In this document: positions 7,966-16,420 of the stretch, one piece after another
Position numbering within the stretch: the stretch's first letter is position 1
How the letters are laid out: the number at the start of each line of letters is the position of its first letter
Source: Chitinophaga sp. Cy-1792
Lineage (GTDB): Bacteria; Bacteroidota; Bacteroidia; Chitinophagales; Chitinophagaceae
Direction: 5' to 3'
Assembly (NCBI RefSeq): GCF_011752935.1
Contig: NZ_VWWO01000003.1
Coordinates: 930,001-994,000 of the forward strand
DNA: 64,000 bases
Notes under the pieces: model-generated
Database searches by the model: none
Told to the model about the DNA's origin: nothing
Seen by the model: only the letters and a program-made list of their open reading frames with translations
Made by a program: the position numbers and the translations under genes

Positions 7966-10488
7966 ATGTTAAAACGAAAAATTTCATTTTTCGCACTGGC
8001 CTTGTCATGCGCAATGGTCGGCACCAGCAGCAGCAGTTTTGCGCAGGGTAAGAAAAAAGACAATGAAAAGCCGGCAGCTCCGGTAACCGCACCTGCCGCG
8101 GATTCTGCAAAGAAAGATGCACCCGTAAAGCTCAAAAAGTACGAAGACGTAATCACCAAAGGTACCACCTCCGTACAGGGTTTTCTGACCGTGCATAAGA
8201 AAGAAGATAAATATTATTTTGAGATTCCTTTCAGCTTATTCAAGCGCGAGATCATGGCGGTAAACCGTATCTCCAAAGCCTCTGTAGACATGCGTAACGG
8301 CATGTGGGGACTGGCAGGAGATCAGATCGGTGAATCTGTTTATGCCTTCGAAAGAGCCGCAGGGAATAAGCTCTTCCTGCGCCAGCTGTCGTACACAGAA
8401 TATGTAACCGATTCTACCAGCGAACTGGCTACCGCCATCACCAATAATAACGTACAGGCCATCGTGTCCGCATTCCCGATCGTTGCCTTCAACCACGACA
8501 GCACCACTGCCGTTATTGACGTCACCGAATTCCTGAACAGCGACAACAATGTGCTATACTTCGAAAACGCCGCGCTGAAACAGCGTGCCGGCATGGGCGC
8601 ACAACAAAACGACAGAAGCTACATCGACTACGTACACGCCTACCCGACAAACCTCGAAGTGAAAGCCGTGAAAACCTATGCTGCCGGCATCAATCCCGCA
8701 CATCCTTTTTATACGGTAGAATTAAACGCTTCCCTGCTACTGCTGCCCGAAAAAAGAATGCAGCCACGTATCATGGATGAAAGAGTAGGTTACTTTACCA
8801 GCACCCACAGGGATTTTGAAGCAGAGCCGCAAGGCGTACGCAACACCAGCTATGCACGCAGATGGAGACTGGAACCTAAACCGGAAGATGAACAACGTTA
8901 CCTGAAAGGCGAATTGGTGGAACCTAAACAGCCAATCGTATTTTATATCGATCCTGCTACCCCTAAGAAATGGGTGCCTTACCTGATCGCCGGTATCAAC
9001 GACTGGAACAAAGCCTTTGAACATGCAGGCTTCAAAAATGCCATCATCGGTAAAGAAGCACCTACCAAAGAACAGGATAGCACCTGGAGTCTGGACGATG
9101 CACGTCATTCTGCCATCATCTACCGCCCTTCAGTGATTCCTAATGCCATGGGACCTAACGTAGCCGACCCGCGTAGTGGTGAAATACTGGAGAGCCATAT
9201 CTTCTGGTACCACAACGTCATGCAGCTGCTACAGAAATGGTACCTGGTACAATGCGGCGCCACCGATCCGCGTGCTACCAAACCAGTTATCGATGACCAG
9301 CTGATGGGTGAACTGATCAGGTTTGTTTCATCCCATGAAGTGGGCCATACGCTTGGTTTACGTCATAACTTTGGCGCCAGCTACAACACACCGGTTGAAA
9401 AACTTCGTGATAAAAACTGGCTGAAAGAACACGGTCATACTACTTCTATCATGGACTACGCACGTTTCAACTACGTAGCCCAACCGGAAGATAATGTAGG
9501 AACCGAAGGACTCTACCCACGTATCAACGATTATGATAAATGGGCAATTGAATGGGGCTACAGATGGCGCCCTTCCTATAAAAATGAATGGGAAGAGCAG
9601 AAAGCATTGTCCAATATCGTTTCAGACTCACTCCTGAAAAATCCGAGACTGACCTTTGGTGGCGAAATGGAGGTCTTTGACCCACGTGCACAAAACGAAG
9701 ACCTCGGTGATGATGCGATGAAAGCCAGTGAATATGGCATCCGTAACCTGAAGCGCATCGTTCCGCAGCTGGTTACCTGGACGCGCATCCCTGCCGCTGA
9801 TTACCAGGAGCTGGGAGAAACCTTTAAAGAAGTTTTCGGTCAGTACAGCAGGTATCTTGGACACGTAATGAAAAATGTGGGCGGCATCTACCATGAGCTT
9901 AAATTAAGTACAGACGCGGGTCCTGTTTATACCTACGTGGAATACGACAAGCAGAAGAGAGCGGTGAAATTTCTCTCTGATAACCTGTTTACCACCCCTG
10001 AATGGTTAAACAACAGGGAAATCTTTACCCGACTGCCTTACTCCTTCGGAGAAGAATTTGGTAAGCTGCAGCAGGATGCGCTGGAAGTGCTCATTACCAG
10101 GAGAAGAATGAGTGTGCTGATGAATACGAAATTGGAGTCTAAAGAGAAAGCATATTCCCTGGATGAAATGTTCAGTGACCTCGATCGCTATATTTTCACA
10201 GAATTGTATAGCGGTAAGAATGTAGACTTCTACCGCAGGAACTTACAGAAAGCATATGTCAGCAGGCTGATACAGCAGGCATTTGCCCAGGAGAATCCCG
10301 GTGAGATTGCCGTTATGTCTTACAAATTCTATATGTCGGATATGCAGGGCATCATGCGTGATGAGCTGAAAAAGCTGCAGCAGTTATGCAAAAAGGCACT
10401 GGCTAACCCTGCTACAGACAAGGATACAAAAATCCATTGCCAGGAGCTGGTGGCTAAAATCGATCTCAATTTTAAAAATAAAAACTAA
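7966..10488 (+). CDS. Secreted zinc-dependent metalloprotease (DUF5117/DUF5118/DUF4953 type)
   Basis: An 840-residue exported protease with a signal peptide (about 1-27, ending SSFAQ). The active site HExxHxxGxxH is complete: H457, E458, H461, G464 and H467 in the segment SSHEVGHTLGLRHN. A Met-turn candidate follows at M496 (SIMDYARF), placing it among metzincin-like peptidases. The N-terminal part (about 50-300) matches the DUF5118/DUF5117 beta-rich region that precedes the peptidase in this Bacteroidota family. It follows a SusC/SusD pair and probably processes proteins or peptides that the pair imports; that link is inferred. An intervening terminator suggests its level is set separately. 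Confidence 0.9.
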   Translation: MLKRKISFFALALSCAMVGTSSSSFAQGKKKDNEKPAAPVTAPAADSAKKDAPVKLKKYEDVITKGTTSVQGFLTVHKKEDKYYFEIPFSLFKREIMAVNRISKASVDMRNGMWGLAGDQIGESVYAFERAAGNKLFLRQLSYTEYVTDSTSELATAITNNNVQAIVSAFPIVAFNHDSTTAVIDVTEFLNSDNNVLYFENAALKQRAGMGAQQNDRSYIDYVHAYPTNLEVKAVKTYAAGINPAHPFYTVELNASLLLLPEKRMQPRIMDERVGYFTSTHRDFEAEPQGVRNTSYARRWRLEPKPEDEQRYLKGELVEPKQPIVFYIDPATPKKWVPYLIAGINDWNKAFEHAGFKNAIIGKEAPTKEQDSTWSLDDARHSAIIYRPSVIPNAMGPNVADPRSGEILESHIFWYHNVMQLLQKWYLVQCGATDPRATKPVIDDQLMGELIRFVSSHEVGHTLGLRHNFGASYNTPVEKLRDKNWLKEHGHTTSIMDYARFNYVAQPEDNVGTEGLYPRINDYDKWAIEWGYRWRPSYKNEWEEQKALSNIVSDSLLKNPRLTFGGEMEVFDPRAQNEDLGDDAMKASEYGIRNLKRIVPQLVTWTRIPAADYQELGETFKEVFGQYSRYLGHVMKNVGGIYHELKLSTDAGPVYTYVEYDKQKRAVKFLSDNLFTTPEWLNNREIFTRLPYSFGEEFGKLQQDALEVLITRRRMSVLMNTKLESKEKAYSLDEMFSDLDRYIFTELYSGKNVDFYRRNLQKAYVSRLIQQAFAQENPGEIAVMSYKFYMSDMQGIMRDELKKLQQLCKKALANPATDKDTKIHCQELVAKIDLNFKNKN

Positions 10489-10568
10489 TTCAACGGGGTT
10501 GCTGGCAGATGGAAACATGTGTCAGCTGTCCCTTTGTTAATCCCATTTCTCATAAGCAAATTAGTAGT

Positions 10569-10600
10569 GGCTCCGATCTCCATCGGAGCTTTATTTTTTT
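10569..10600 (+). terminator. Terminator after the metalloprotease
   Basis: Stem GCTCCGAT / ATCGGAGC (10570-10577 with 10582-10589) with a 4-base loop, followed by a T-run (TTATTTTTTT). Confidence 0.8.
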
Positions 10601-10676
10601 GCTGCGATGATTAGAAAGGGTGGGATTTGTTTGAAATGTGGGGTTTTGTGCCGGAAAAGCTGATTTTTTAAAAAGA

Positions 10677-10706
10677 AAACCGGGACAGTCGACACTGTCC
10701 CGGTTT
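10677..10706 (-). terminator. Terminator of the SPFH gene
   Basis: A perfect 13-bp stem (10677-10689 with 10694-10706), loop CGAC. On the minus strand it is followed by a T-rich run. It lies 47 bases beyond the SPFH stop codon. Confidence 0.8.
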
Positions 10707-10752
10707 GTATTTATGAGTACTGTTCGTTGTATTTTTATATATAACAGAATTA

Positions 10753-12666
10753 TCAATCGTTTTGTTCAGATTTTTTCTTCGCTACTTCTTCGAGTAGTTT
10801 CAGACCCAGCAAACCGGAGATAGGACCGTTGGAGCCATCACCGTTGCTGCCACCGATGAGGATATCCGGCATGATGCGGATTTTCTGTTCACCGATAGCT
10901 TCCATTACTTTCAGCTGCGTGAAGTTATCGCCACCCATGGCCTCTACTGCCAGTTTATAGGCTTCGGCGCTGGACTGACCAATAGCGAGGATTTTCTCTG
11001 CCTCTGCTTTACCGGTGAGGGCGATTTTTTCTGCATCTGCTTTTGCTATCCACTCTGTTTTTTCAGCTTCTGCTTTTGCGAGCAGTCTTACTTTTTCTGC
11101 CTCACCGGCTGCCAGCAGTTTCATACGATCACTTTCCGCGTTTGCCTGGAGACGAACACTGTTGGCGTCACCGGTAGCTTTTTTCACGGAGGCATCCGCC
11201 AGTCTTTCCGCGATCCAGACACCCTGGTCAGCTTTTACGATCTCTTTCTGCATCTCCGCGATAGCGGTTTCTTTTTCCAGCTTCTGACGGGTTTCCTGTG
11301 CCAGTCTTTCTGTATCGTAGGTCACCTTTTGTTCTTCGGCTATTTTACGGTCGGTCAGGGTTTTCATCAGTGTTTCAGGCGGTACGATGTCACCGATCAG
11401 GGTATCTACACCGAATACGTTGTATTGGTCCAGTACGCGGCCGATGTGTTCCTTGGCTGATTCCTGTCTTTCCTTACGGCTGGTCAGGAACCCGATTACA
11501 TCGGAGCCCTGGGCAGAGTTACGGAAGTAGTTACCGATGGTAGGCTCCAGTACCTGTGTTACCAGGTTGCTCATATTTCCGAAGCGTGCAATTACTTTAG
11601 GTGCTTCGTTGGTAGGGATATGAATGATCTGTGCAACATCGAGGTTAAAAGTAAAACCATCTTTACTTCTCACGGTGATGGTAGAAAGGTTTTTATCCAG
11701 CTGGTGAGCTTCACTGCGTGCGGAAGCCCAGTTAAGTACCAGGTTGGTGGTAGGTACCAGCTCTACTTTCATAATGTAAGGGTTGATAGGGTATTTGCCG
11801 GGGCCTAACGGTTCCGCCCATACGCCTTTTTGCCCTTTTGTTACGATGTTACCATGTTTGAATTCGGCGCCGCTGATATCTTCTCCGTCTTTACCTACGA
11901 AGGAGATCACCACACCTACGTGTCCGATGGCGATTTCCGTCATTTTCACGAGTTCCAGTCTGGCAAACCATGGGTTGATAAAGTAAGAACCGGCCAGGAT
12001 GACCTGTTCCTGTAATCCTTTGTAGCCGCCGCCTAGCAGGAAGGCATCTACATCCTGGAAGTTGTTGTGGCTGTCGATCAGTTTACCGGCGATAGAACCG
12101 GTTTCGATGGCTTTACCTTCCAGGGTGGTAATGATACCTACTGCGTTTTCCGGTACAGTTACATAATCAGTTATTTCTACTTCAAATAAGAAGGTGTTGA
12201 TACGATAGGACCCCGGCGTAATAATGGCCGTCTGACGGCCTTTACGGCCACCATTTTTCAAAAATGCGGCAGCATCCTGGAAGGAGTCGCAAGGTACTCT
12301 GCGGGCGAGGATGGCGCCTGTTTCCAGCTCTGCACCATCTTTAGATAATACCAGCCCGATTTTGCCGGTCGGGATAATGGTAAATGGCTGATAGGCAACA
12401 CTGTATTGCCAGAGCCACTTCCAGAAATAGATACCTGGCGCAAGTGTCTGTGCCTGAAAACCGGCTTCACCGTTGGTAGCAATGATACGGCCTTCGGGTA
12501 ATTCCTGCTTGCCCAGCAGTACCCATTTTTTCGTAACCAGACCGATACGGTCTTCCGGTACGATGACTACGCCAAAGCATATACGAAGAATGACCCTGTA
12601 AAAAATGAGGCATAGTATAGGCACGCCAATAACCAGCACCCATGTGAGAATAGATGAATTTTCCAT
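10753..12666 (-). CDS. SPFH/flotillin-like membrane protein with repeated N-terminal modules
   Basis: A 637-residue protein. One N-terminal transmembrane segment lies at about 7-32, followed by an SPFH (band-7) domain around 300-430 and an Ala/Glu/Lys-rich coiled coil at about 440-580 with repeated AEAEK units, as in flotillins. Such proteins oligomerise at membranes as scaffolds. Between helix and SPFH domain it has three to four similar modules of about 90-100 residues. Each pairs a GxVxxxxGxExxxG strand with a PGxYxxN strand (APGIYFW, TPGSYRIN, LAGSYFIN, GPGKYPIN). It is alone between two terminators, so it is probably monocistronic. Confidence 0.85.
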   Translation of the reverse strand: MENSSILTWVLVIGVPILCLIFYRVILRICFGVVIVPEDRIGLVTKKWVLLGKQELPEGRIIATNGEAGFQAQTLAPGIYFWKWLWQYSVAYQPFTIIPTGKIGLVLSKDGAELETGAILARRVPCDSFQDAAAFLKNGGRKGRQTAIITPGSYRINTFLFEVEITDYVTVPENAVGIITTLEGKAIETGSIAGKLIDSHNNFQDVDAFLLGGGYKGLQEQVILAGSYFINPWFARLELVKMTEIAIGHVGVVISFVGKDGEDISGAEFKHGNIVTKGQKGVWAEPLGPGKYPINPYIMKVELVPTTNLVLNWASARSEAHQLDKNLSTITVRSKDGFTFNLDVAQIIHIPTNEAPKVIARFGNMSNLVTQVLEPTIGNYFRNSAQGSDVIGFLTSRKERQESAKEHIGRVLDQYNVFGVDTLIGDIVPPETLMKTLTDRKIAEEQKVTYDTERLAQETRQKLEKETAIAEMQKEIVKADQGVWIAERLADASVKKATGDANSVRLQANAESDRMKLLAAGEAEKVRLLAKAEAEKTEWIAKADAEKIALTGKAEAEKILAIGQSSAEAYKLAVEAMGGDNFTQLKVMEAIGEQKIRIMPDILIGGSNGDGSNGPISGLLGLKLLEEVAKKKSEQND

Positions 12667-12886
12667 GATAGGGGATATTTAAGAAATGTATTAGAGAGAT
12701 TTGAATGCGTTGGTATAGGATTTACGAAGACATTTTTTTCGATTTGGTGCAGGTATATCCAAAAGGTATGCCAGAGATAAAGTTACTGTAGTGCAGCCGC
12801 ATTGCCGGGTTAAAAAAGTGAACATATTTAAGCGGCGTGTAACAGCTGATATAATCGTGTAATCATCTGCGTTATACAGGTTATAA

Positions 12887-12919
12887 AAAAAGATCTCAGC
12901 GTACTGCTGAGATCTTTTT
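12887..12919 (-). terminator. Terminator of the secreted hypothetical gene
   Basis: A 14-bp stem (12887-12900 with 12906-12919), loop GTACT, with A/T-runs on both sides so it can act in either direction. It lies just past the stop of the gene at 12938. Confidence 0.75.
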
Positions 12920-12937
12920 AACTATTATTATCAGTTA

Positions 12938-13684
12938 TTATTGAATTTTATTGATTTCTTCTACTACACCTGCCACCAGGTATTCGTCGAATGGATCATC
13001 TGTAGCGTTGATGACTTTTTTGGCAACAGCTTGCGCTTTAGGGTCACCTTGTAACAGTGCCAGGAATTGTTTACGTTTTAAAGGTACTTTCTGCAGGGTG
13101 CCGTTTGTTTTCAGGTATAAGGTATTCTTATGCACAAATTCATTGTAGTTTTTACCTGTCTGTACAAATCCTTTATCAACATAATCGGCTCTTTCGTAAA
13201 CTATCTGTTTATCTACCAACAGGGTATATTTACCGCTGGTAGAAAGTTGTTCTACAAATTTTGAAACGCCTTCGATATTTTCTTTTACAAATACGAGGGA
13301 GGTATCACCACTTTGAATATGGAATCCCTGGATATTATCGGTGGTAGGGGTAAATGCGGTGCCGTCACCACTTTTAACGATTACCTGATTTTTCTGTAAA
13401 TCTATATTTGCCTGGTAGGTAATAGATTTTTTTACTGGTTGATTATCTACAGAGTCTAAAGATAATTTCCCCCATTTCTGGAATAAATAAGGTGATCCGA
13501 CGGTACCAACCGGTGAAGTAAATGTATTGACTACAAATGTATTAAAACCGCCTGGACGGGTAAATGATTCCACTACATTGTGGATCTGCGTATTGCGGGT
13601 AGCACCTGTAGAATCGATACTTTGGGCTGATGCTGAATAGGAGAAAACAACAAACGCTGTGAATAATAATGGCGCAACTTTCAT
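12938..13684 (-). CDS. Secreted hypothetical protein
   Basis: A 248-residue protein with a clear signal peptide (MKVAPLLFTAFVVFSYSASA, cleavage near residue 20). No family is recognised with confidence. The mature part is rich in beta-type segments and polar residues and has no Cys, lipobox or transmembrane helix, so it is probably periplasmic or surface-exposed. A Lys-rich helical region near the C-terminus (LKRKQFLALLQGDPKAQAVA) is the only distinctive block. It is monocistronic, with its own terminator at 12887-12919. It resembles the common Bacteroidota style of exported proteins of unknown role. Confidence 0.75.
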   Translation of the reverse strand: MKVAPLLFTAFVVFSYSASAQSIDSTGATRNTQIHNVVESFTRPGGFNTFVVNTFTSPVGTVGSPYLFQKWGKLSLDSVDNQPVKKSITYQANIDLQKNQVIVKSGDGTAFTPTTDNIQGFHIQSGDTSLVFVKENIEGVSKFVEQLSTSGKYTLLVDKQIVYERADYVDKGFVQTGKNYNEFVHKNTLYLKTNGTLQKVPLKRKQFLALLQGDPKAQAVAKKVINATDDPFDEYLVAGVVEEINKIQ

Positions 13685-13805
13685 AAGCTAGCTTGTTTTT
13701 GATAAAGTTAAAAAGAATTTGCCAAAAATGAAGCGCTGAAAAGCAGTGGGGGCAACCGTTTATGTAAATTTCAGGGAAGTTATCATGTCGGGGTAAAGGA
13801 TAATT

Positions 13806-13854
13806 TCCTGCGGCAGCCTGACAGCAAAGGTTTTGACAGTTTGCTGCCGCAGGA
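13806..13854 (-). terminator. Hairpin downstream of histidine decarboxylase
   Basis: A perfect 12-bp stem (13806-13817 with 13843-13854) around a 25-base loop that can itself pair partly with the stem (CAGCAAA with TTTGCTG). There is no T-run, so termination is uncertain. Confidence 0.4.
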
Positions 13855-13864
13855 ATCCTAATTT

Positions 13865-14992
13865 TTATTGGTACATAGCAAACTCATTCTGTGCCTGTTC
13901 CTGGAACTGCGGATTTATCAAGTCCGCAATAAATTCATCGATAATGGCTTTGGTGATACCCGGCATACAGATCAGGTGTGACCAGTCGCCCTGGGTAGCC
14001 AGCTGCCATTTATAGCAGATTTTAGGAGAAGGTGTACGGAATACCACTGTTAATGCATGTGGGTTACGCCAGCTGTCGATGCCGGCTGCCTGTAACTGTT
14101 CCAGGGCATAGGCGGCAACGTCCATTGCATCTGTAGCTCTTTTGAGCAATCCTTCTCTACCTATCTTATTAATAATATACCAGAGAAATACCGGTGTAAC
14201 GGCACTTCTGGAACCGGTAATCGTTGTGTCCAGGTTGCCGATATACGGGATGGAACGACCGATACGATCTTTATAGTTTTTCTTTACGATTACTACTCCG
14301 CAAGGGATAGGCGAACCGATAAATTTATGGCCGCTCACAGAGATACTGTCGGCGCCGGCAGCAAAGTCAAAGCGGCATTTGTCCAGCAGCGCGAGGTAAG
14401 TACCTGCCAGTGCTGCATCGCAATGGATATAGTGCTGGGTAATGGCGTAGGATTTGAGAATTTCCTTGATGCGTCCCACGTCATCTTTGGCCTCTGTCAT
14501 GGTGGTACCGATATTGGCCACAATGATGGTAGGCTGGTGCCTGTTGAGCTTCACGGTTTCTGCCAGGTCGTCATAATCCATTTCCCCATTCTCCTTACTA
14601 CGGATCACTATACTGGACATGCCCAGCAGGTGAATATTCTTCTGAATGCTGTAATGGGTAGATTCGGAATAATATACAATACCTTTTGGATACAATTCTC
14701 TGGCCAGGTAAAGGCTGTAGAGATTTCCCTCGGTGCCGCCACTGCCTACATATCCCCACCAGTTATCGCGGGGCGCCTTAAACAGGCTGGCGAAAAATGC
14801 CAGCACATCCCGCTCAAATTCACGGGAATGCATGTCGCAATGTGAGTCTACAAAAGGATCTCCGATATTGTTAAGATTATATTCCAGCAGAGGATAGAGT
14901 TCAGAGTACTCAAAATCAATTCCTGCGGGATACCCGATAAAATGTTTGGACCTTTCCTGAATCGTTTTCAGGTAGTTTTCAAATTTTTCCAT
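13865..14992 (-). CDS. hdc: PLP-dependent histidine decarboxylase
   Basis: A 375-residue fold-type I PLP decarboxylase, predicted to convert histidine to histamine and CO2. The length and the block SVSGHKFIGSPIPCG match the Gram-negative histidine decarboxylase family (about 378 residues). The Schiff-base Lys is K223, next to H222. Asp192 in HCDAA should hold the pyridine nitrogen, and H113 in STHYS should stack on PLP. Serine or another amino acid decarboxylase activity is possible, since substrate choice cannot be proved by eye. No histidine/histamine antiporter lies beside it. The nearest amino acid permease, at 20334, is a separate transcription unit. Confidence 0.82.
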   Translation of the reverse strand: MEKFENYLKTIQERSKHFIGYPAGIDFEYSELYPLLEYNLNNIGDPFVDSHCDMHSREFERDVLAFFASLFKAPRDNWWGYVGSGGTEGNLYSLYLARELYPKGIVYYSESTHYSIQKNIHLLGMSSIVIRSKENGEMDYDDLAETVKLNRHQPTIIVANIGTTMTEAKDDVGRIKEILKSYAITQHYIHCDAALAGTYLALLDKCRFDFAAGADSISVSGHKFIGSPIPCGVVIVKKNYKDRIGRSIPYIGNLDTTITGSRSAVTPVFLWYIINKIGREGLLKRATDAMDVAAYALEQLQAAGIDSWRNPHALTVVFRTPSPKICYKWQLATQGDWSHLICMPGITKAIIDEFIADLINPQFQEQAQNEFAMYQ

Positions 14993-15132
14993 TTCCTGCT
15001 GATTACTGTTGGCGTATTCACTGCTGCAATCGCTGCGGCAGTCATTTTTAATGGTTGTTGGTTTAGCTTTGTTGTGAATTACTGCTCAAAGATAATTACA
15101 AGCCATCTATTCCAACGCGAACAGCAAAAATA

Positions 15133-15561
15133 TTATGCAGGTAATACCACTTCTCCTTTGTCATTCAGCTCCCAGAAAGGATTATAGGCTACCTCAAAGA
15201 GATGCCCGTCCGGATCAGCAAAATAGCCGCTATAACCGCCCCAGAATACCTCTTCTGCCGGTTTTATCAGCTGACCCCCGGCTTTGGCTGCCAATGCCAG
15301 TACCTCGTCTGTTTCGGCCTTGCTGCGGGTATTGCAGGCCAGACTGATCCCCCTGAACCCAGTACCTGCTGCCGGTAGCTTCGCATCGTCGGCAAGGTCA
15401 TCCCAGCCAAACAGCGATAATACCAATGCGCCTACCTGGAAAAATGCCACCGCTTCCTGACTGCTGGCAGAACGCTTCCAGCCCAGCCCTTCTTCATAAA
15501 ATTTAATGGATCGTTGCAGATCTCTTACGCCTAAGGTTATCACATTCAATCTTGGTTCCAT
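15133..15561 (-). CDS. VOC family protein (glyoxalase/bleomycin-resistance fold)
   Basis: A 142-residue protein with the paired beta-alpha-beta-beta-beta layout of vicinal-oxygen-chelate proteins. Key segments are LGVRDLQRSIKFYEEGLGW at the start and YSGYFADPDGHLFEVAYNP near residues 108-126. His and Glu of the DPDGHLFEV segment are usual metal ligands. The substrate is unknown; members detoxify methylglyoxal adducts or antibiotics, or act on aromatic compounds. It lies 68 bases downstream of an AraC-type regulator on the same strand, so the two are probably co-transcribed. Confidence 0.85.
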   Translation of the reverse strand: MEPRLNVITLGVRDLQRSIKFYEEGLGWKRSASSQEAVAFFQVGALVLSLFGWDDLADDAKLPAAGTGFRGISLACNTRSKAETDEVLALAAKAGGQLIKPAEEVFWGGYSGYFADPDGHLFEVAYNPFWELNDKGEVVLPA

Positions 15562-15629
15562 GTATAATATTTTGAATAAGCAAGGTAGTGCAGGTACGTA
15601 TACCGCTGTTTGTAAAAAAACGACAAAGA

Positions 15630-16394
15630 TCAGCGATGCCGGAACTGCTCCGGACTCACGCCGGCAAACTGCCTGAACTCATGTGTCAGGTGCGCATGAT
15701 CGTAGTAACCCATGTCCAGCGCAAGCGCCAGCAGATGGCCTGTATAACCCTTGCGCAGCAGTTGCTCCAGCCGCATAAAACGTACTATCCTGGAAAAGGT
15801 TTTGGCAGAAACACCGGTATGGTCGAGGAACTGTCTTTCGAAATTACGCAGGCCCGTATTGGTTTTATCTGCCAGCATAGCAGTGGTGATGCTGCCGCCT
15901 GCATTCCGAATCAGCGAAGTAGCATATAGTATCCTGCTGGTGTTGATATTATTTCCAGGTAGATGTTGTAGGAGTAGATTTTCCAGTGATTTTATTTTTC
16001 CGGAGAGATTTTTTTCGGGAGATAATAGTGCGGGGAGCTGCTGCTGCCATTTCGGGGCGATATCCTGCAGGGAGGCATGCTGATCTGTAATCAGTTGTAA
16101 AGGTAGTCCGGTAAAGGCTTTCAGGCCGGCGGCATTGAAACGTATGCCTATCAGCAGGCTGCCGGCGGCATGTTCTGTCTCGCTGCTGCTGGTCATGGTA
16201 CCTACTACAAAAGCCTCCAGGGGTACAGTGCGCGCATGGCTGCCGGTATATATTTCCGTTGTTCCTGCATTGATGATAATATCAGCACAGGTATCCGGCA
16301 AGATACGTACCCGGCCACTATGCGCGCTACTGCTCACCCAGTAGGCATCGATATATGGCTGTAACAGCTGATGTGGTGTTATCGTACAATACAT
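15630..16394 (-). CDS. AraC family transcriptional regulator
   Basis: A 254-residue regulator. The C-terminal AraC helix-turn-helix pair lies at about 165-250, with the second helix region LALALDMGYYDHAHLTHEF and the closing GVSPEQFR typical of the family. The N-terminal half (about 1-140) is a DUF6597-like sensing domain starting PYIDAYWVSSS. It probably controls the VOC gene downstream, or itself. The PEP synthase stop is only 26 bases upstream on the same strand, so some transcription may enter from ppsA. Confidence 0.87.
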   Translation of the reverse strand: MYCTITPHQLLQPYIDAYWVSSSAHSGRVRILPDTCADIIINAGTTEIYTGSHARTVPLEAFVVGTMTSSSETEHAAGSLLIGIRFNAAGLKAFTGLPLQLITDQHASLQDIAPKWQQQLPALLSPEKNLSGKIKSLENLLLQHLPGNNINTSRILYATSLIRNAGGSITTAMLADKTNTGLRNFERQFLDHTGVSAKTFSRIVRFMRLEQLLRKGYTGHLLALALDMGYYDHAHLTHEFRQFAGVSPEQFRHR

Positions 16395-16420
16395 CAGCCA
16401 ATTTAATCATTATCTTCCGA

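Noticed and set aside
10550..10756. Short minus-strand frame between the metalloprotease and SPFH genes
   Set aside because: It runs through two clear terminators and has no family or signal features.
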